A DNA stretch of 9,838 nucleotides, from NCBI GenBank assembly GCA_047514575.1, contig JAKZYH010000639.1, positions 1 through 9,838 of the forward strand, given 5' to 3'. Shown one piece after another: positions 1-7,684 of this stretch (within the stretch, counting starts at the first letter, position 1; the number at the start of each line of letters is the position of its first letter). The translations under genes and the position numbers were made by a program. The DNA is from CAUZIZ01 sp047514575 (GTDB lineage Bacteria; Acidobacteriota; UBA6911; RPQK01; JAJDTT01). A model generated the notes under the pieces. That model ran no database searches. It had not been told where the DNA came from and worked only from the letters and a program-made list of their open reading frames with translations.

Positions 1-2
1 TT

Positions 3-149
3 TCTGTACGATTCGGCGCAGTTGGAGGTCTTCTGTACGAAAGGCTCGGAGGAATGACCTTCGCGGTCACGGCAGGACTCATTTATCTGAGCTCTGTGAT
101 TTCCTTGCGGCTCCTCCGGTTTGCCAAGCCGACGCCACCTCCGCCGTGA
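3..149 (+). CDS. C-terminal end of an MFS-type transporter (partial)
   Basis: The reading frame is open from the left window edge and ends at TGA 147-149, giving 48 visible residues. They read as the end of a major facilitator protein. A glycine-rich helix (GAVGGLLYERLGG) of the kind found in TM11 and the loop to TM12 is followed by a hydrophobic helix (MTFAVTAGLIYLSSVISLRL) fitting TM12. A short basic, proline-rich tail (RFAKPTPPPP) ends it, consistent with a cytoplasmic C-terminus. The gene is followed after 85 bases by iolD on the same strand, so an inositol or other polyol is a reasonable substrate guess, but nothing in these residues shows specificity. The ATG at 54 has GGAGG just before it but lies inside the conserved pattern, so I do not take it as the gene start. 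Another polytopic membrane family cannot be excluded from such a short piece. Confidence 0.6.
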   Translation, partial: SVRFGAVGGLLYERLGGMTFAVTAGLIYLSSVISLRLLRFAKPTPPPP

Positions 150-164
150 CGCCCGAAACTCGTA

Positions 165-193
165 TTGATGTCGGCCTCAGCGGGCCCTAGACT
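165..193 (+). promoter_or_regulatory. Candidate sigma70-type promoter for iolD
   Basis: TTGATG (165-170) and TAGACT (188-193) are separated by exactly 17 bases, each matching its consensus box at four of six positions. Transcription would start near base 200 and give a leader of about 35 bases before the iolD ATG. The -10 box runs into a short dyad, GACT-GG-AGTC (190-199), which could be a repressor contact. The iolD mRNA could equally come from a promoter upstream of the transporter, since the gap is only 85 bases. This is a prediction from consensus matching only. Confidence 0.35.
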
Positions 194-234
194 GGAGTCG
201 TCCGTAGAGACAGATCCAATCAAGGAGGCGGAAC

Positions 235-2109
235 ATGCGCAAGACCATCCGATCGACGACGGGCCAGGCGCCCGCTAGATTTCTGCAGAACCAGTACAGT
301 CAGCGAGACGGAAAGCGGCAGCGGTTGATTCCCGCTATGTTTGGTATCTTCGGCCATGGGAACCTCTCTGGGATCGGCCAGGGTCTCATGGAATACGGCA
401 GCGAGATCAAATTCTACCAGCCCTTCCACGAGCAGAGCATGGTGCATGCCGCGGTCGCCTACGCTCGCGCGAAGCGGCGACTGTCGACCTTTGCCTGCAC
501 GTCCTCGATTGGTCCAGGTACGGCCAATCTCTACACCGGAGCCGCAGGGGCGACAATCAATCGGGTCCCTGTCTTGCTTCTCCCGTCTGACCACTATGCG
601 ACGCGTCGCCAGGGCGTCGTTCTCCAGCAGCTCGAGCACCCGGTGAGCGCGGACATCGGGGTAGCCGACGGTCTGCGCACGGTAAGCACCTACTTCGACA
701 AGATTACTCGTCCTGAGCAGATCATTCCGTCACTTCTTGATGCCATGAGGACACTCACGAGCCCGGCGGATGCCGGTGCCGTCACCCTCTCAATCTGTCA
801 GGGTGTGCAGGCCGAAGCGTTTGACTACCCCGAGGACTTCTTCAATCCAAGGACCTGGCGCGTTGAGCGCCGGCCGCCGGAGCCCCAAGCGATCGGCGAT
901 GTCGTCACATTGCTGAAGAACGCCCAGCAACCCGTGATCGTATCGGGCGGCGGCGTTTACTATTCTGAGGCGGAGGCCGAGCTTCAATCGTTCGCCGAAG
1001 AGTTCGGTGTCCCGGTGGTGGAGACATTCGCCGGCAAGGGCACTATTTCAGGTGACTCGGAGCTCGCTCTCGGTGGGATGGGGATGTGTGGAACCTCTGG
1101 TGCGAACTCGATCGTCGCCCAGGCAGACCTGGTTCTCGCCATAGGGACGCGCCTCGCGGACACGTTGACCTGTTCCCAGTCGATCTTTCGTAACCCCGAA
1201 GTGCGATTTGCGTCGATCAACGTCAGCGGTCGAGATACCGTAAAGCAAGCAGCTCTGCCGGTGCTGGCGGATGCCAAGGAGGCTCTTCTGGCCCTTTCGG
1301 CCGCAGTGCGCGAAGCTGGGGCGAAGGCGAACCCTGCATGGGTGGAAAGGGCATCTCAGGCGAAGGCCGCCTGGGCAGCGGAAGTAGCTCCGTCAATTGC
1401 CGAACCTCAGAACGGGACTCTGACGCAGAGTCAGGCGCTAGCAATCGTCAACACGGAGGTCGGCGAGAACTCGATCGTCACGGCGGCGGCCGGGAGCCTC
1501 CCAGGGGACGTGCATAAACTCTGGGACACGGCGGGAGGTAAATACGTCCAGAACGAGTTCGGATTCTCCTGCATGACCTACGAGATCCCCGCCGGCATCG
1601 GCATCGCAATTTCCCAGGAGTACTCGGAAGTCTGCGTGTGCATCGGAGACGGAACCTACCTTATGAACATGAGCCCGCTATTGACCGCCATCCGGGAGAA
1701 CCTCGATCTGACGGTTGTCATTTTCATCAACGACGGTTACCAGATTATCCGCGACTTACAGGTAGCGACTGCCGGCGACGGTTTCGGGACAGAGTTCCGG
1801 GAGCGAAACGGCGGCCGTGATCAGAGTGGTGGATACCTTCAGATCGACTACGTGAAAAACGTTGAGAGTCTCGGCGCCAGGGTGTTTCCGGCGAACGACG
1901 CGTCGGGTCTGCGCGAAGCCATGCGGTCAGCGCGCCAGCACAAAGGCCCAACGGTTGTCACGATCACGGTGGACCGGCACACAACGTCCATCCCTGGTAA
2001 GTACGCCTGGTGGGACATCGCGCCGCCCGAAGTTTCGAGCAACGCGGAGGTGCAGAAACTCCGAGAAGAGCACGATAGAGGTGCCCAGGACATCCGCTAT
2101 CATCTCTAG
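235..2109 (+). CDS. iolD: 3D-(3,5/4)-trihydroxycyclohexane-1,2-dione hydrolase, ThDP-dependent (IolD)
   Basis: IolD opens the ring of trihydroxycyclohexane-1,2-dione to 5-deoxy-glucuronate in cytoplasmic myo-inositol catabolism, using thiamine diphosphate. The 624 residues have the three-part ThDP-enzyme layout. The N-terminal pyrimidine-binding domain carries FGIFGHGN (37-43) and HEQSM with the expected cofactor-activating Glu66, then FACTSSIGPGTAN and VLLLPSDH. A central domain follows. The C-terminal pyrophosphate domain has GDG (471-473) leading to Asn499, the usual metal and diphosphate motif. The segment FGTEFRERN and the closing AWWDIAPPEVS are strongly IolD-like. Length is close to the roughly 640 residues of known IolD. 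AAGGAGG at 222-228, six bases before the ATG, fixes the start. One difference is GYQIIRDLQ where, as I recall, typical IolD has GFGCINNLQ. The other iol genes are not in the window; the transporter end lies just upstream. A related acyclic-dione hydrolase is the main alternative. Confidence 0.9.
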   Translation: MRKTIRSTTGQAPARFLQNQYSQRDGKRQRLIPAMFGIFGHGNLSGIGQGLMEYGSEIKFYQPFHEQSMVHAAVAYARAKRRLSTFACTSSIGPGTANLYTGAAGATINRVPVLLLPSDHYATRRQGVVLQQLEHPVSADIGVADGLRTVSTYFDKITRPEQIIPSLLDAMRTLTSPADAGAVTLSICQGVQAEAFDYPEDFFNPRTWRVERRPPEPQAIGDVVTLLKNAQQPVIVSGGGVYYSEAEAELQSFAEEFGVPVVETFAGKGTISGDSELALGGMGMCGTSGANSIVAQADLVLAIGTRLADTLTCSQSIFRNPEVRFASINVSGRDTVKQAALPVLADAKEALLALSAAVREAGAKANPAWVERASQAKAAWAAEVAPSIAEPQNGTLTQSQALAIVNTEVGENSIVTAAAGSLPGDVHKLWDTAGGKYVQNEFGFSCMTYEIPAGIGIAISQEYSEVCVCIGDGTYLMNMSPLLTAIRENLDLTVVIFINDGYQIIRDLQVATAGDGFGTEFRERNGGRDQSGGYLQIDYVKNVESLGARVFPANDASGLREAMRSARQHKGPTVVTITVDRHTTSIPGKYAWWDIAPPEVSSNAEVQKLREEHDRGAQDIRYHL

Positions 2110-2123
2110 GAGTCTGCGCGCTT

Positions 2124-3356
2124 CTATAGATAGGTCTTGAACCACTCATTGATTCTGAGTTCGACGGACGCTGGGATACTGTGGCCATGACCGTGATTAA
2201 GAAGTCCCAGCCTGGCCGGATCGCCGTAGAGCCGATAGGCCGGCATCGCAGCGTGGATGAAAGGGGAGCTCTTGACGCCGTCTGTGCCTTCACCGGCTAG
2301 CAGCAGAAAGGGGCGAGGGGCGATCAGGGCCATCACCTCCTGGTGGTCGTGACCGAACCGTTTGATCTCAGGGCCCATGTACCAGGACGCGTACCAGTTG
2401 GAAAAATGCGCTCCAATCCCGGGCTCGCTCGCTATGGCAGCTCGGACCCGCTCATCGAAGGCGGCCAGATAAAAGGATTCTTTGGCGCCTAGAGAGTGTC
2501 CAAAGGCCCCCAAACGGCTGCTGTCCACCTCTCGCACCTGCTCCAGGACGTCCAAGCCGCGCTGGGCGTCGAAAAGCATCTTGGCCATCCCCTTGGATCC
2601 GGGATGCCGCAGTTGAAATTGGTGGACTCGGACTTCCCAGGCATGCCGAACCCAGCTACTCGGTGGCTTGAACCAATGGGGGTCGGTTTGACTTCCATGA
2701 TTTTGCTCCTGGCAGGAGGAGGGCAAGGGGCCGCCGTCGACATCCTCCCACAGGAAGCAGGCCGGAGAGAAAGTCACGAAACCCTGTTGGGCCAGCTTGA
2801 GCCCGACGGCCAGTTGGTTCTTGCCTTCCACTCCCGCCGGCTGACGGATGGTGTTGTGGCTGGTCGCGTGGAGAACCACGATGCCCGGGGCTTTTCCGGA
2901 TAGCTTTCTGGGTTTGATCAGGTAGCCCAGGACACTGATTCCAGGCTCGCCCTCGTACTTTACCAGCTGACGAATGACCCCAGGGGGTGACTGGACCGGA
3001 CCCGTGCCATTGCTGGCCGGCTTTTCGGTGATGAACTGCAGCCGAGGAGGGTCGGGATTCCGGGGCAGGGGGCCGAGATAGTCTAGCCAGTAGCGCCGTA
3101 TCTCCTCGCGGCGCTTGCGCCATTCGTCGAGAGATCCAGTCTGGGTTCCGTCTTTCCTTTTCAAAGCGGAAGGAAGCGGCGTTTGCCCTTTCATGCTCGG
3201 ACTCTGCACCTCGGATAACCAAGGAACGTTTCGGCCATGCGGCTGAGCTCGTGCAGCGAGAGTGGAGGCTGCTGCGGTTCCCAACGAGACCAGGTAATCC
3301 CGACGAGAAAGAGCTCGACCGGGCACGGGGTAGTTGTAAGACGTGGATCTTTTCAT
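2124..3356 (-). CDS. Tat-exported alpha/beta hydrolase (esterase / dienelactone hydrolase-like)
   Basis: This predicted 410-residue serine hydrolase is exported in folded form. I chose the ATG at 3356 because it puts the twin-arginine motif SRRDYLVS at residues 17-24, followed by an Ala-rich hydrophobic stretch ending AARA. The frame stays open to an ATG at 3467, but that would bury the signal more than 50 residues in. No strong ribosome-binding site precedes 3356 (only GGA about five bases away). After the signal comes a basic helix, RKRREEIRRYWLDYLGPLP, common in uncharacterised bacterial esterase-like hydrolases. The nucleophile elbow is GHSLG with Ser288. An acidic segment APRPFLLLAGEGTDG (acid near residues 356-359) and a His cluster, HGHGHS (388-393), complete the likely triad. 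The fold resembles Abhydrolase_7 and acetyl xylan/glucuronoyl esterase-like groups; the substrate is unknown. Its end lies 14 bases from the iolD stop, so the two genes converge. Confidence 0.75.
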   Translation of the reverse strand: MKRSTSYNYPVPGRALSRRDYLVSLGTAAASTLAARAQPHGRNVPWLSEVQSPSMKGQTPLPSALKRKDGTQTGSLDEWRKRREEIRRYWLDYLGPLPRNPDPPRLQFITEKPASNGTGPVQSPPGVIRQLVKYEGEPGISVLGYLIKPRKLSGKAPGIVVLHATSHNTIRQPAGVEGKNQLAVGLKLAQQGFVTFSPACFLWEDVDGGPLPSSCQEQNHGSQTDPHWFKPPSSWVRHAWEVRVHQFQLRHPGSKGMAKMLFDAQRGLDVLEQVREVDSSRLGAFGHSLGAKESFYLAAFDERVRAAIASEPGIGAHFSNWYASWYMGPEIKRFGHDHQEVMALIAPRPFLLLAGEGTDGVKSSPFIHAAMPAYRLYGDPARLGLLNHGHGHSIPASVELRINEWFKTYL

Positions 3357-3461
3357 TTGGTCCAGGGTACGTATTAGTGGATCCAGAAACAAGACCGGGG
3401 TAGGGCCGCAGGCGGGCTCCGGGGAAACCACGACCTGGCGGAGCACCGTTTGCCCGTGTCC

Positions 3462-3492
3462 TTGCAAGCACCCGGGAGTCCCAGTAGACTCC
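3462..3492 (+). promoter_or_regulatory. Candidate promoter of the GGT-like gene with an overlapping dyad
   Basis: TTGCAA (3462-3467) and TAGACT (3485-3490) are spaced by 17 bases; each matches the sigma70 consensus at four of six positions. A perfect six-base inverted repeat, GGAGTC (3475-3480) and GACTCC (3487-3492) with a six-base centre, covers the -10 box, the classic placing for a repressor site. The same arms, with outer CC/GG pairs and one bulge, could form an RNA hairpin instead. Transcription starting near 3497 would leave a leader of about 94 bases before the ATG at 3591. The divergent hydrolase at 3356 has no comparable promoter that I could find. Confidence 0.3.
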
Positions 3493-3590
3493 GGAAAAGA
3501 ATCATCTGTTGCCAGTGTGTCGCGCTTAATCGTGTGAGCGGTTCTTGTTGCCTCTTGTGACGAGAGCTGTGACGCCTCGGGAGAAGGAAC

Positions 3591-5468
3591 ATGAGAGAGG
3601 GAAGAGTGCTGAGAACTCTAGTGTTGGTGGCGGTCCTCCTGGTGGGAATAGGCTCTCCTGGGGACCTGCTTTGGGGCGGGAAGGGAACCCGCACCGAGGT
3701 CCGGGGTCTGCGTGGAGCCGTGACGGCCGGACATCCCCTGGTGGCAGACGTGGGAATGGAGATCTTCAAGCAGGGTGGAAACGCCGTGGACTCTGGCGTG
3801 GCCATGCTGCTGGCGGCATCTGTGGTGGAGTTCAACTCCTACGGATTCGGGGGTGAGATGCCGACCCTCATCTACTCTCCCCAAGAGCGGCGTGTGGTGG
3901 CCGTCAACGGCAACACTCGGGCGCCAAAGGCTGCCAACATCGGCTGGTTCCGGGAGCAGGGATACAAGCTGATCCCGGCTGATGGATTCATGCCGGCGGG
4001 TGTCTGTGCCGTGCCGGCGGCTATCGTGCTCAGCCTGGAGCGCTATGGCACGCTTTCTTTCTCTGAGATCGTCCGGGGTGCCATACGTCTGGCCGAAGGG
4101 TTCCCCGTGACCGCAAACTGGCGAAAGTACGTCGGGAGGAAGGAAACGGAGAAGTATCGGGGACCTGAAACCTTTCGCACCGCGTGGCCCAGTTCGGCAG
4201 CGGTGCTTCTCCACGACGGCCGCCTGCCGGGAGTGGGAGAGGTCACTCGCAACCCGGACCTGGCCCGTACCTTTCAACGTATGGCACAGGCTGAGAAAGA
4301 CGCTTTGAAGAAAGGCGGCGACCGCAAATCGGGGCTCAGGGCCGTTCACGACTACTTCTACAAAGGACCCATCGCTCAGCAATTGGTCGAGTTTTCTCAG
4401 GGGTTCAAGGTTCGCGACGGTGAGGGTGGCTACCATAGCGGCCTTCTGACAACCGAGGATTTCGCCGACTATGAGGCCCGGATCGAGGAGCCCTGGAGCA
4501 TCGATTATCGGGGCTATCAAGTCTACAAATGCGGTCCCTGGACCCAGGGCCCGGTATTCCTTCAGCAGCTGGCCTTATTGGAGGGTTACGATCTGGCGTC
4601 CCTGAAGCACAATAGCGCCGACTATCTGCATCTCTGGCTGGAGACGGCCAAGTTGGCTCACGCAGATAAGGAAAAGTACTATGGTGATCCCGATTTCGTG
4701 TACGTCCCCCGTCAGGGTCTACTTTCGAAGGGATATGCCAAGCTGAGGAGGAAGCTTCTCGATTGGAGCAAGGCCTCCCTGGAGCTGCTTCCGGGAGATC
4801 CCTTCCCCTTTGATGCCCATCCCGAGAAAAGGCCCTCAAACCTGAGTCTGGCGCCGGTCGAGCCCGGGCTGAAAGACGACGGCACTACTGGCGTCCGCGC
4901 GGTGGACTCTCACGGGACCATCTTCTCCTCGACACCCAGCGGTGGTTGGCCAGCTTCCTCTCCCATCGTTCCAGGACTGGGCTTCTGCCTGGGCAGCCGC
5001 GTCCAGATGTTCTATCTGGAGGAGGGACTGGCCAAGTCTCTGGCCCCCGGCAAACAGCCCTCCACCAGCCTGACGCCTAGCCTGGTCATGAAGGACGGTC
5101 GCCCCTGGATGGGTTTCGGTATGCCGGGAGGAGATCAACAGGACCAGGGAACGCTGCAGTTCTTTCTGAACGTAGTGGACTTCGACATGGGATTACAGGA
5201 TGCGCTGGACGCTCCCAAGGTCTGGACCAAGCACTTCCCGGGTCTCTTCTATCCCCACAGAGCGCAGCCAGGACGAGCCTACCTCGAGGGGCGGCTCGCC
5301 AACCTGGAAGAGATTGCCGAAGACCTTCGCCAAAGGGGCCATAAAATCACGGTGGCGAATCCCTGGAGTGGCGACAACACCATGGTAGTGATGATCGATC
5401 CCCGGACGGGCACGCTGGTGGCGGCTACCAACGCCCGCATGGAGGGCAGCACCGCGTTGGCCTGGTGA
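3591..5468 (+). CDS. Exported gamma-glutamyltranspeptidase-family protein
   Basis: This 625-residue N-terminal-nucleophile hydrolase is of the GGT family, whose members cleave gamma-glutamyl bonds (glutathione, gamma-glutamyl peptides) and in some branches other amides. Residues about 7-21 are a hydrophobic Sec-type signal (LRTLVLVAVLLVGIG). GNAVDSGVAMLL (63-74) is the typical GGT opening, and Arg110 in NGNTRAP fits the glutamate-binding arginine. The autocleavage site is GTTG with the predicted nucleophile Thr432, so the precursor should split into large and small subunits there. PSTSLTPS (490-497) corresponds to the serine pair of the active site and PGG (512-514) to the oxyanion loop. Characterised enzymes read TTH at the nucleophile; here it is TTG, so specificity may differ. 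GAGAAGGA just before the ATG supports the start. The gene stands alone between divergent and convergent neighbours. Acylase or amidohydrolase branches of the family are alternatives. Confidence 0.85.
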   Translation: MREGRVLRTLVLVAVLLVGIGSPGDLLWGGKGTRTEVRGLRGAVTAGHPLVADVGMEIFKQGGNAVDSGVAMLLAASVVEFNSYGFGGEMPTLIYSPQERRVVAVNGNTRAPKAANIGWFREQGYKLIPADGFMPAGVCAVPAAIVLSLERYGTLSFSEIVRGAIRLAEGFPVTANWRKYVGRKETEKYRGPETFRTAWPSSAAVLLHDGRLPGVGEVTRNPDLARTFQRMAQAEKDALKKGGDRKSGLRAVHDYFYKGPIAQQLVEFSQGFKVRDGEGGYHSGLLTTEDFADYEARIEEPWSIDYRGYQVYKCGPWTQGPVFLQQLALLEGYDLASLKHNSADYLHLWLETAKLAHADKEKYYGDPDFVYVPRQGLLSKGYAKLRRKLLDWSKASLELLPGDPFPFDAHPEKRPSNLSLAPVEPGLKDDGTTGVRAVDSHGTIFSSTPSGGWPASSPIVPGLGFCLGSRVQMFYLEEGLAKSLAPGKQPSTSLTPSLVMKDGRPWMGFGMPGGDQQDQGTLQFFLNVVDFDMGLQDALDAPKVWTKHFPGLFYPHRAQPGRAYLEGRLANLEEIAEDLRQRGHKITVANPWSGDNTMVVMIDPRTGTLVAATNARMEGSTALAW

Positions 5469-5503
5469 CGCGTGAGCGATGCTGGCTCATCCAGGAAGGG
5501 CTC

Positions 5504-7459
5504 CTAATCTCGATCCAGATTGATGGTCTCGACGATCAACCCGGAACCGAAAACGCTCAGATGATGGGAATCGAAGTAGAGAGCTTGCCTTTCTTTCGCC
5601 GCTGGAGAGTAGTCCCCATCGCCTAGAATCTGGAAGGGTCTAAGAGGAAATAGATTGTCACCATATGGAAGAGAATCGAGCCTGTCGATGAGGAATGCGT
5701 TCCGATCGAAATAGTCCTTGGCGCTGATCGCCCTCTCGAGATCAATACTGGTATGGCTTTCGAACACCGAAAATGGGGTTATCGCGACGTTGATGTGAAC
5801 GGGTAGCTCCGGAATGGGATACAGGACATGCACGTTTTTCCCCGCTCCCAGGAGCCTCGATATGATTGCATGTAGACTCTGCCAATATTTCCCCCCAACC
5901 TCTACTGACACTGAATCGCCAGGCGATTCTGGGAGATGTTCCTTGGGGTCGATAGCAGATGCGGTTCTAGATGAGGCAGGGGCCTCACGGTACAAATAGA
6001 AACTATGCCGAAAACCCAATAAGACATTTTCGATGTCCTTGCGTTCCTCCAGGTAGGCAAGAGATTCGTTCAGCCATCTCGTGCAACCAGATTGTGTCGC
6101 TTCGTTCAACAGGGAGGGGGAGCAGGCACTGAAACTCAAGTGTAGTAAGCCAAGATCATAGCGTTCTAGTCTTTTGGCCAGAGAGTAACCCAGCTCTACT
6201 GTGTGGCTATCACCGAAAACAGCCCAGGTGACATTCTTGCCAAAATACCTACAAGCATCGTCTGCCCCCGAGTAATTCTCGCCTCCCGTATGGCATTCAT
6301 CCCTTTTCGGGCTATGTTGGGTGGAATCGGCGTCGACCATCAGGTTGAAACGCCCCGAAAACCCCCGAAAGGAGTGGCCGGCCAAGCCGATCAACAGGAA
6401 CACGGCAATGGAGGCCAGGGAGTACTGAAAAATGGACTTTCTGGAGAACCGCGACTTATCTCGAAAGGGCCTTTCCACATAGTGCCAGCTGAAAGCTGCC
6501 AGGGCAAAGATCACTAGCGTTGCCCCTAGAAACATGTTGTTCGAGGGTTCACCGATCGACTTGAGTCGTAGGAGCGCAAATACCGGTTGGTGCCACAGGT
6601 ACAGGGAGTAAGAGAGCAAGCCGATGAACACGAGTAGCGTATTGGATAGGAGACGGCCGACGAGGGATGCGGAGTCGACGAAGGCAATGATCAGGGAGCT
6701 ACCCAACACAGGGATCAGCGTGAGGAGGCTGGGGAAAGGCGTGTAGCTGTCGAAAAAGGCTACGGATGAAGTAATCATGAGAAACCCGAGGATGCCGAGT
6801 ACTTCCTTTTGCCAGCGACCAACCTGGAATCCTCTAAAGGCAAGGAGAGATCCGAGGAGTAGCTCCCACGCCCGGCTGAATATGAGATAAAAGTTTGCAT
6901 CAACCGAGCGCAGGGAAGACATCGCGTGTGCCAGTAGCAGAGATAGGCTTGCCAGAAGCGCGATACTGGATATCAACCATTTCTGGCCCCGAGACCAGAC
7001 CAGGACAATCATGAGTGGAAAGAACAGGTAATACTGCTCTTCTACGGCCAAGCTCCAGGTGTGAAGTAGCGGTTTTTCATGGGATGCCGCGGCGAAGTAT
7101 CCACTCGTCAAATAGAAGTATAGATTCGAAGAGAACGTCACGACGGAGACCAGGCTTTGGGAGTAGGTCTTCAGTGAATGGACGGGAAGAAGGATGTACG
7201 CCGCAAGGGTCGTAGAGAGCAGGACAAAAGACAGTGCGGGAAGTATTCTTCTGGCACGGCGTTCGTAGAAGGCGATGATGGAGAACTTATCTTTCTTCTT
7301 CTCTTCCAGGATGATGGAAGTGATCAAGTAACCGCTGATAACAAAGAAAACATCAACGCCGATATACCCTCCACTGAAGGCCTCAATACCCGCATGAAAG
7401 AGGATCACGGGTAAGACGGCTACGGCGCGAAGGCCATCAATCTCTTTTCGATACTGCAA
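5504..7459 (-). CDS. Membrane acyltransferase family 3 with C-terminal SGNH domain (OafA-like)
   Basis: Proteins of this type take acyl groups, usually acetyl, across the inner membrane and attach them to lipopolysaccharide, peptidoglycan or other envelope glycans. The 651 residues have two parts. The first 370 or so form about ten membrane helices with the family marks: EIDGLRAVAVL and His22, GVDVFFVISGYLI (34-46), YERRARRILPA (65-75), and HTWSLAVEEQYY (133-144). From about residue 410 a soluble SGNH domain follows, with GDSH (416-419, Ser418 nucleophile) and a closing DSHH (630-633) supplying the Asp and His. The start is TTG at 7459, chosen because GGAGAG (7465-7470 on the plus strand, read in reverse) lies five bases upstream and the family motif begins right after it. 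It runs convergent with the GGT-like gene, 35 bases apart, and divergent from the unknown protein at 7685. Base composition is lower in GC than its left neighbour. The acceptor glycan cannot be told. Confidence 0.9.
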   Translation of the reverse strand: MQYRKEIDGLRAVAVLPVILFHAGIEAFSGGYIGVDVFFVISGYLITSIILEEKKKDKFSIIAFYERRARRILPALSFVLLSTTLAAYILLPVHSLKTYSQSLVSVVTFSSNLYFYLTSGYFAAASHEKPLLHTWSLAVEEQYYLFFPLMIVLVWSRGQKWLISSIALLASLSLLLAHAMSSLRSVDANFYLIFSRAWELLLGSLLAFRGFQVGRWQKEVLGILGFLMITSSVAFFDSYTPFPSLLTLIPVLGSSLIIAFVDSASLVGRLLSNTLLVFIGLLSYSLYLWHQPVFALLRLKSIGEPSNNMFLGATLVIFALAAFSWHYVERPFRDKSRFSRKSIFQYSLASIAVFLLIGLAGHSFRGFSGRFNLMVDADSTQHSPKRDECHTGGENYSGADDACRYFGKNVTWAVFGDSHTVELGYSLAKRLERYDLGLLHLSFSACSPSLLNEATQSGCTRWLNESLAYLEERKDIENVLLGFRHSFYLYREAPASSRTASAIDPKEHLPESPGDSVSVEVGGKYWQSLHAIISRLLGAGKNVHVLYPIPELPVHINVAITPFSVFESHTSIDLERAISAKDYFDRNAFLIDRLDSLPYGDNLFPLRPFQILGDGDYSPAAKERQALYFDSHHLSVFGSGLIVETINLDRD

Positions 7460-7607
7460 GAGATCTCTCCGTTACTGAATTTGGCGCCAGCCGCCAGGGT
7501 AACACCTAAAGGCAAGGGTCGGCGGTCCGGATTCGACGCTGCATCGGTCGAGAGCGGAAACCCGTGGCAGGTCCAGGTTTCCTTTTAGCACAGACCACTG
7601 AGTCATG

Positions 7608-7644
7608 CGGTTTTGGTACGATCAGCCAAAACCGTCTTGGTACG
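7608..7644. repeat. Nine-base inverted repeat with overlapping TTGGTACG direct repeat
   Basis: CGGTTTTGG (7608-7616) and CCAAAACCG (7626-7634) are perfect complements with a nine-base centre. Overlapping them, TTGGTACG occurs at 7613-7620 and again at 7637-7644, 24 bases apart. The structure lies in the 225-base gap between the divergent acyltransferase and unknown-protein genes, 51-77 bases before the latter's ATG. No T-run follows on either strand, so it is not a standard terminator. An operator or an RNA hairpin in the leader of the unknown gene both fit. The rest of the gap (7460-7607) shows no convincing promoter. Confidence 0.45.
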
Positions 7645-7654
7645 GGACTGGGCT

Positions 7655-7668
7655 TGAGCAACTGCTCA
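7655..7668. promoter_or_regulatory. Fourteen-base dyad just before the ribosome-binding site
   Basis: TGAGCA-AC-TGCTCA is a perfect six-base-arm palindrome ending five bases before the GGAGG (7674-7678) of the gene starting at 7685. That position would let a DNA-binding protein block initiation or elongation. The two-base centre is too tight for a plain RNA hairpin of full stem length, which favours a protein site over a stem-loop. No matching site was found elsewhere in the window. Confidence 0.35.
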
Positions 7669-7684
7669 GAAACGGAGGCTATCA

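Noticed and set aside
2..40. Ten-base direct repeat TTCTGTACGA at 2-11 and 31-40
   Set aside because: Both copies lie inside the transporter coding frame and are read in different phases, so they are most simply chance within a gene.
2496..2903. Plus-strand open frame of 135 codons inside the hydrolase gene
   Set aside because: It lies opposite conserved hydrolase motifs, including the GHSLG elbow, and shows no protein features of its own.
3357..3467. Longer start at 3467 for the minus-strand hydrolase
   Set aside because: It would add 37 residues before the Tat signal, which is atypical; the ATG at 3356 places the twin arginines at residues 18-19.
5473..5489. TGAGC-N7-GCTCA hairpin between the convergent GGT-like and acyltransferase genes
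   Set aside because: The stem is only five bases and no T-run follows on either strand, so it is not a supportable terminator.
7506..7570. A minus-strand GTCGAATCC resembling a tRNA T-loop
   Set aside because: The flanking bases do not form a five-base T-stem, and no acceptor or anticodon arms could be built around it.
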